A DNA stretch of 9,107 nucleotides from Chloroflexota bacterium (GTDB lineage: Bacteria > Chloroflexota > Dehalococcoidia > Dehalococcoidales > JAUYDJ01): the NCBI GenBank assembly GCA_030690025.1, contig JAUYDJ010000063.1:1-9107 (forward strand), in the 5' to 3' direction. The position numbers and the translations under genes are program-made. Positions within the stretch are counted from its first letter, which is position 1. Each line of letters begins with the position of its first letter. This document shows, piece by piece, positions 6,041 through 9,107 of the stretch. The notes beneath the pieces are model-generated. The model saw only the letters and a list, made by a program, of their open reading frames with translations, did no database searches and was not told the origin of the DNA.

Positions 6041-6438
6041 TAGTTGACTTCGCGTTCATTTGCGATTACGCAGAAGTAACACGAAAAATCAATGCACTTG
6101 GTATAGGGTTTGATACCATTTTTGCCCACAACGTGCCTGCTAAGCATCCCTATTTTTTCCTTGTTTTTCAGTTGCGGGCAAACGTGGTAGAAGCAGGAGA
6201 GAAAAGCCTTAAGGTTGATTTGATTGATGAAGATGGGAAAAGCATCATTCCCACTGTTACCGGGAAATTTAACATACCCCAGCCGAATGCTGGAATAGAA
6301 AGCATAGGGCGAGTAACTATGCAATTTACTAATGTCGAGTTCCCTCGGTATGGCACGTACTCTCTCCACGCAGTGGTAGAAGGACATGAGATGATTTCCA
6401 TACCGTTGAAAGTAAGTCCGCCTCCACGGTCAGGATAA
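6037..6438 (+). CDS. DUF6941-like hypothetical protein
   Basis: This 133-residue protein starts IVDFAFICDYAEV (2-14), then GIGFDTIFA (22-30), HPYFFLVFQLRA (37-48), VDLIDEDGKSI (60-70) and a beta-rich end with GTYSLHAVVEGHEM (106-119). This agrees with the DUF6941 family, whose function is unknown. The pattern suggests a soluble beta-sandwich. There is no signal peptide or membrane segment. It begins at GTG 6037, seven bases after a near-perfect GAGGAGGT site, and overlaps the DUF2283 stop by 4 bp. It is the last gene of the operon. It may work with the two upstream proteins, but no catalytic residues can be named. Confidence 0.7.
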   Translation: MIVDFAFICDYAEVTRKINALGIGFDTIFAHNVPAKHPYFFLVFQLRANVVEAGEKSLKVDLIDEDGKSIIPTVTGKFNIPQPNAGIESIGRVTMQFTNVEFPRYGTYSLHAVVEGHEMISIPLKVSPPPRSG

Positions 6439-6444
6439 ATTTAG

Positions 6445-6591
6445 ACTAGTGCTTAGCTGCAGAAATCAGCGTAATGATGCCGTTGCCGGCTAGACCACTC
6501 GCTACGCTCAGGGTGACAGCTGAATTTGCGTCATTCTGAGTGTAGCGAAGAATCTCGATCATTGCGCGAACTTTTGCCACTAAGCACTAGT
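6445..6591. mobile_element. 147-bp MITE-like palindromic element
   Basis: Perfect 12-bp terminal inverted repeats ACTAGTGCTTAG (6445-6456) and CTAAGCACTAGT (6580-6591) enclose 123 bp with no coding capacity. Nested inside is a second inverted repeat: 18-nt arms at 6500-6517 and 6530-6547 that pair fully if three G-U pairs are allowed. The inner arms contain CGCTACGCTCAG and CTGAGTGTAGCG, akin to a CTGAGCGAAGCG-type repeat that recurs in many bacterial genomes. No target-site duplication is obvious. It lies between two convergent genes, so the transcript may also act as a terminator for both. Confidence 0.55.
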
Positions 6592-6616
6592 GCTCGACTT
6601 AACTAATGTTGAGTTA

Positions 6617-6693
6617 ACCGACAAAAATTATTCGAATTGTGCTTCTTCTTTTCCATTGCTCAGAAGTCGTGTGAATGAGTATTTTTGTCCGGT
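6617..6693. repeat. Inverted repeat downstream of metF
   Basis: ACCGACAAAAAT (6617-6628) and ATTTTTGTCCGGT (6681-6693) are inverted copies differing by one extra C, separated by 52 nt. A shorter dyad, TTAACT/AGTTAA (6599-6604 and 6612-6617), adjoins the left arm. It could be the remnant of another small palindromic element or part of the metF terminator. No open frame is convincing here. Confidence 0.4.
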
Positions 6694-6701
6694 GAGCCAG
6701 T

Positions 6702-7580
6702 CTACTTCCCCCCAAATTCCTGCAGCCCCAGGTTTTTGACAACCTCGAGCACGAAGTCGCTCTGATTGAGGGTATAGAAGTGGAAGTAAAAGACGTCGTT
6801 CTTGAGCAGGTCGGCGCACATCTCGGTAGCCAGCTCTATGCCCACCTTTTTGCCGTCCTGGGGGGTAGTCACTTTTTCAAATCTTTTCTCAACGTAATCG
6901 GGCAGGGCCGCGCCGCAGCGCTGGCTGAAGCGCTTGATGCGGCCGACATCGGTGATGGGCATGATGCCGGGGATAATGGGGATGTGGATGCCCGCCTTGG
7001 CTGCCCGCTCCATGAAGTCATAGTAGAAGCGGTTGTCAAAGAACATCTGGGTGATGCCGAAGTCGGCGCCGGCCTCGATTTTCATCCTGGTGTAGTACAT
7101 GTCCGTTTCCGGGTCGGGCGACTCCATGTGGCCCTCCGGGTAGACGGCTACGCCGATGGAAAAGCCGCCCACGGCAACGGCCAGGGCGACCATGTCATTG
7201 GCGTGGCAAAAACCCTTCTTGGGGGCAACGAATTTGTCGGTGCCTTTAGGCGGGTCGCCGCGCAGCGCCAGCACATTGTCAACGCCAAGCGAGCGGTAGT
7301 CCTTCAGGATTCTTCTGAGCTCGGTCTTGCTCTGGTCAATGCAGGTCAGGTGCGGCATGGGGTTAAGCGATGTCTCCCGCAGGATACGCTCGATGATGTT
7401 GTGCGTGTTTTTCAGGGTGCCGCCGCCGGCGCCGTAGGTCACCGAGACGAAAGTAGGCTGGAGTGTTTCCAGCCTGTGGATGTTTTCGAATAGCTGGGTT
7501 TCCCCTGGCTCGTCTTTCGGTGGGAAAAACTCAAAAGACAGGCTGCGTTGTTTGTTATCGATGATTTCGCCGATTTTCAT
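6702..7580 (-). CDS. metF: 5,10-methylenetetrahydrofolate reductase (MetF)
   Basis: MetF is a cytoplasmic FAD enzyme reducing methylene-H4folate to methyl-H4folate, for methionine synthesis or, in acetyl-CoA-pathway anaerobes, the methyl branch. All key blocks are present: SFEFFPPK (15-22, with Glu17 matching catalytic Glu28 of E. coli), SVTYGAGGG (46-54), PHLTC (76-80), ALRGDPP (105-111, Asp109), FGITQMFFDN (174-183, Gln178), PGIMP (204-208) and FYTLNQ (268-273). I start at the ATG of MKIGEI (7578-7580), giving 292 residues, the usual length. GGGAGA lies just upstream, whereas an upstream ATG at 7652 would add 24 non-conserved residues across the likely promoter. It ends with TAG, then a palindrome-rich spacer. 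No methionine-type riboswitch is visible. Confidence 0.95.
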   Translation of the reverse strand: MKIGEIIDNKQRSLSFEFFPPKDEPGETQLFENIHRLETLQPTFVSVTYGAGGGTLKNTHNIIERILRETSLNPMPHLTCIDQSKTELRRILKDYRSLGVDNVLALRGDPPKGTDKFVAPKKGFCHANDMVALAVAVGGFSIGVAVYPEGHMESPDPETDMYYTRMKIEAGADFGITQMFFDNRFYYDFMERAAKAGIHIPIIPGIMPITDVGRIKRFSQRCGAALPDYVEKRFEKVTTPQDGKKVGIELATEMCADLLKNDVFYFHFYTLNQSDFVLEVVKNLGLQEFGGK

Positions 7581-7612
7581 CCTGATTCTCCCGAATGAAT
7601 CTATCTGTAAGC

Positions 7613-7618
7613 AGTATA
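7613..7618 (-). promoter_or_regulatory. -10 box of metF
   Basis: TATACT on the minus strand lies 32 nt before the chosen metF start, matching the -10 consensus at five of six positions. The -35 region is weak. Its position inside the 5' extension of the longer open frame supports the shorter MetF start. Confidence 0.4.
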
Positions 7619-7701
7619 GCACCTGCCGCACGGAAGCAAAAGAGGTTGTCACATTGTTCAGGATTGCTTTGTCCTGTATTCGGGTGCCTCACCCCCTTAG
7701 T

Positions 7702-7799
7702 CCCCCTCTCCTGAGGAAAGGGGGAAAATAAGAGAAAGAAGGGGGCTTCGCCCCCTTCTTTTCAATAACTTCCCCTTCCCCTGTGTTAGGGGAAGGGGA
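7702..7799. repeat. Cluster of three G/C-rich hairpins between metF and uvrA
   Basis: Three consecutive stem-loops fill this divergent spacer. First, 7702-7711 with 7715-7724 (nine of ten pairs). Second, 7735-7746 with 7750-7761 (12 perfect pairs). Third, 7771-7782 with 7788-7799 (12 perfect pairs, five-nt loop). All use runs of C and G, with GGGGA-type units repeated just after. Such C4-6/G4-6 palindrome strings look like a dispersed intergenic repeat family. Because both flanking genes read away from it, they do not need a terminator here. The rest of the 338-bp spacer holds only the promoter elements listed separately. Confidence 0.6.
7735..7762. terminator. Strong hairpin followed by T run, terminator-like on both strands
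   Basis: AAAGAAGGGGGC, loop TTC, then GCCCCCTTCTTT: a 12-bp perfect stem whose A/T ends give a short T run after the stem on either strand. By shape it is an intrinsic terminator. It sits between two divergent genes, so it would act as an insulator, or it is simply part of the repeat cluster. Confidence 0.4.
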
Positions 7800-7863
7800 T
7801 TAAAAGGGGATAGGGTCTGTGTCTGGAAATAGGTAAGAATATGATGTTCTTTTGAGCGAATAC

Positions 7864-7899
7864 GCCTTAAACTACAGTTTCCTTGCTGTCGTTTAAGGC
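7864..7899. promoter_or_regulatory. Long dyad at the uvrA promoter, possible operator
   Basis: GCCTTAAAC (7864-7872) and GTTTAAGGC (7891-7899) are perfect inverted repeats. Inside, ACAG (7874-7877) and CTGT (7886-7889) also pair, giving 13 pairs with one mismatch around an eight-nt loop. It covers the -35 region and ends just before the -10 of uvrA, where a repressor would act. It does not contain the GAAC-N4-GTTC box of Gram-positive LexA, so an SOS link cannot be claimed. Confidence 0.5.
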
Positions 7900-7912
7900 C
7901 AGGTGATACAAT
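7883..7912 (+). promoter_or_regulatory. Putative uvrA promoter
   Basis: TTGCTG (7883-7888) and TACAAT (7907-7912) are 18 bp apart. Six bases after the -10 comes the uvrA ATG, so transcription would begin at or beside the start codon and the mRNA could be leaderless. AGGTGA (7901-7906) is 12 nt from the ATG, farther than usual for a ribosome site. Confidence 0.35.
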
Positions 7913-7918
7913 GAATTC

Positions 7919-9107
7919 ATGCCGCTGGACTCAATCGTCGTTAAAGGTGCGCGCGAGCACAACCTTAAGAATATCGATGTCGTTATCCCCCGGGACAAGC
8001 TGGTGGTCATTACCGGTGTCTCGGGTTCGGGGAAAAGCTCCCTCGCCTTCGATACTATCTATGCCGAAGGGCAGCGCCGCTACATGGAATCGCTGTCCGC
8101 CTACGCCCGGCAGTTCCTGGGCCGGATGGAAAAGCCCGATGTGGACTATATTGAGGGACTGAGCCCGGCTATTTCCATCGACCAGAAGGGTCCTACCCAT
8201 AACCCGCGTTCGATTGTCGGCACCGTTACCGAGATTTACGACTACCTGCGCCTGCTCTTTGCCCGTGTCGGCCATCCCCACTGCCCTAAGTGCGGGCGGG
8301 AGATAACCCGGCAAACGGTGCAGCAGATTGTCGATTCCATTCAGAATCTGCCCAAAGACAGCCGCATCATGGTCCTGGCGCCGCTGGTCAAGGACCGTAA
8401 GGGCGAATACCAGCAGGTGTTCGATGACCTGCGCAAGGCCGGCTACGTCAGGGTTCGGGTTGACGGCAAAATCCGTGAGCTTTCCGAAGAGTTCCAGCTG
8501 GACAAGAATAAGAAGCACTCCATCGAGGCGGTAATCGACCGCCTGGTTATCGGGGAGAGCAACCAGAGTCGAATCACCGATTCGGTGGAGACCGCCCTCA
8601 AGCTCGGCGCGGGCGTGGTGTTGGTATCCATTGTCGGCGGCGATGAACTGCTCTTCTCCGAGCATTTTGCCTGCGTCTATGATGGCTTCAGTTTCGGCGA
8701 GATTGCGCCGCGCACCTTCAGCTTCAACAGCCCGCACGGGGCCTGTCCGGCCTGTACCGGCCTGGGGGTAAACCTGGAGGTAGACCCCGACCTTATCATC
8801 CCCAATAAAGAGCTGTCCATTGACCAGGGCGCTATTCACCCTGGCTGGTGGCTGACCTGGCACATGAGCGAATTACAGAGCGTGGCCCGGCGCTACGGCT
8901 TTTCGCTGGGCACACCGGTCAAAGACCTGAGCGAAGGGCACCTGAAGCTGGTGCTCTACGGGGAGAAAGGCGAGCTGGTGCGGTATACCACTCACCACGG
9001 CCACCAGCGGGAGTATTTTACCGGCTACGAGGGGGTGATTCCCTACCTGGAGCGCCTGAGCCGCGAGACGCAGTCGGAGAGGACGCGGGCGGACATCGAG
9101 CGTTACA
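7919..9107 (+). CDS. uvrA: Excinuclease ABC subunit UvrA, N-terminal part (runs off the window)
   Basis: UvrA is the dimeric ABC-type ATPase that finds DNA lesions and loads UvrB in nucleotide excision repair. The 396 visible codons of a usual 940 or so show [10 protein letters not shown] (10-19), Walker [10 protein letters not shown] (33-41), [22 protein letters not shown] (44-65) and the Q-loop [16 protein letters not shown] (87-102). HCPKCG (121-126) and CPAC (276-279) are zinc-binding motifs of the first half, and [17 protein letters not shown] (267-283) is highly typical. The start [10 protein letters not shown] is fixed by an in-frame TGA at 7904-7906. An ATG at 7911 is better placed for the AGGTGA site but is out of frame. 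The ABC signature, UvrB-binding details and second ATPase half lie beyond the edge. Confidence 0.96.
   Translation, partial: MPLDSIVVKGAREHNLKNIDVVIPRDKLVVITGVSGSGKSSLAFDTIYAEGQRRYMESLSAYARQFLGRMEKPDVDYIEGLSPAISIDQKGPTHNPRSIVGTVTEIYDYLRLLFARVGHPHCPKCGREITRQTVQQIVDSIQNLPKDSRIMVLAPLVKDRKGEYQQVFDDLRKAGYVRVRVDGKIRELSEEFQLDKNKKHSIEAVIDRLVIGESNQSRITDSVETALKLGAGVVLVSIVGGDELLFSEHFACVYDGFSFGEIAPRTFSFNSPHGACPACTGLGVNLEVDPDLIIPNKELSIDQGAIHPGWWLTWHMSELQSVARRYGFSLGTPVKDLSEGHLKLVLYGEKGELVRYTTHHGHQREYFTGYEGVIPYLERLSRETQSERTRADIERY

Noticed and set aside
6780..7493. 237-codon open frame on the plus strand
   Set aside because: It is antisense to metF, whose motifs are complete on the minus strand, and its composition is typical of a shadow frame.
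7835..7851. AAGAA-N7-TTCTT as a LexA-type operator of uvrA
   Set aside because: It does not match GAAC-N4-GTTC in sequence or spacing, and such a short A/T dyad is common by chance.
7931..8863. 310-codon open frame on the minus strand
   Set aside because: It lies entirely opposite uvrA, whose plus-strand translation shows all family motifs. This is the usual long antisense frame of a G/C-rich gene.
1..9107. CRISPR array or other regularly spaced repeats
   Set aside because: No repeat recurs at regular intervals. The only direct repeat is the 22-bp duplication at 5909-5951.

Overview
The window looks like chromosomal DNA from an anaerobic Chloroflexota lineage, probably Dehalococcoidia. The evidence is the style of the UvrA, MetF and ComM proteins, a free-standing PAS domain of the kind found in DUF438 proteins, a DUF4258/DUF2283/DUF6941 gene group, and an apparent selenocysteine codon. 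This placement is inference from protein resemblance. No rRNA or marker search was possible.

Positions 1-2310 are the right-hand end of an integrated mobile element. It carries a large serine recombinase (514-2325) that reads outward toward the chromosome. Upstream of it are about 510 bp without a recognisable gene, holding a strong inverted repeat (76-123), a 3' fragment of a tRNA-Lys gene on the minus strand (179-222) and a sigma70-like promoter (377-405). The element sits inside comM (yifB), which runs on the minus strand from 3310. ComM is intact through the codons for ISRAQG and then runs into element DNA. The other half of comM and the left end of the element lie outside the window.

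Positions 3449-5234 hold three minus-strand genes. They are a multi-pass membrane protein with intramembrane-protease-like motifs, a small single PAS-domain protein, and a thioredoxin-fold (AhpC/TSA-like) protein. The last has an in-frame TGA exactly where the first cysteine of its CxxC motif should be, giving UPYC. A stem-loop lies immediately downstream of that TGA. I read it as an undivided 158-residue selenoprotein at 4758-5234; a standard gene caller would start it at 5084 and lose the N-terminus and active site.

Positions 5344-6438 are a plus-strand accessory operon with its own promoter: DUF4258 (toxin-like), DUF2283 (often its partner) and a DUF6941-like protein. The DUF2283 gene contains a 22-bp tandem duplication that changes the frame of its tail, and it overlaps the DUF6941-like gene by 4 bp. 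A 147-bp MITE-like palindromic element follows at 6445-6591.

Positions 6702-9107 are housekeeping. metF (minus strand) is divergent from the start of uvrA (plus strand, running off the window). Between them are three G/C-rich hairpins (7702-7799) and a long dyad (7864-7899) placed over the likely uvrA promoter.
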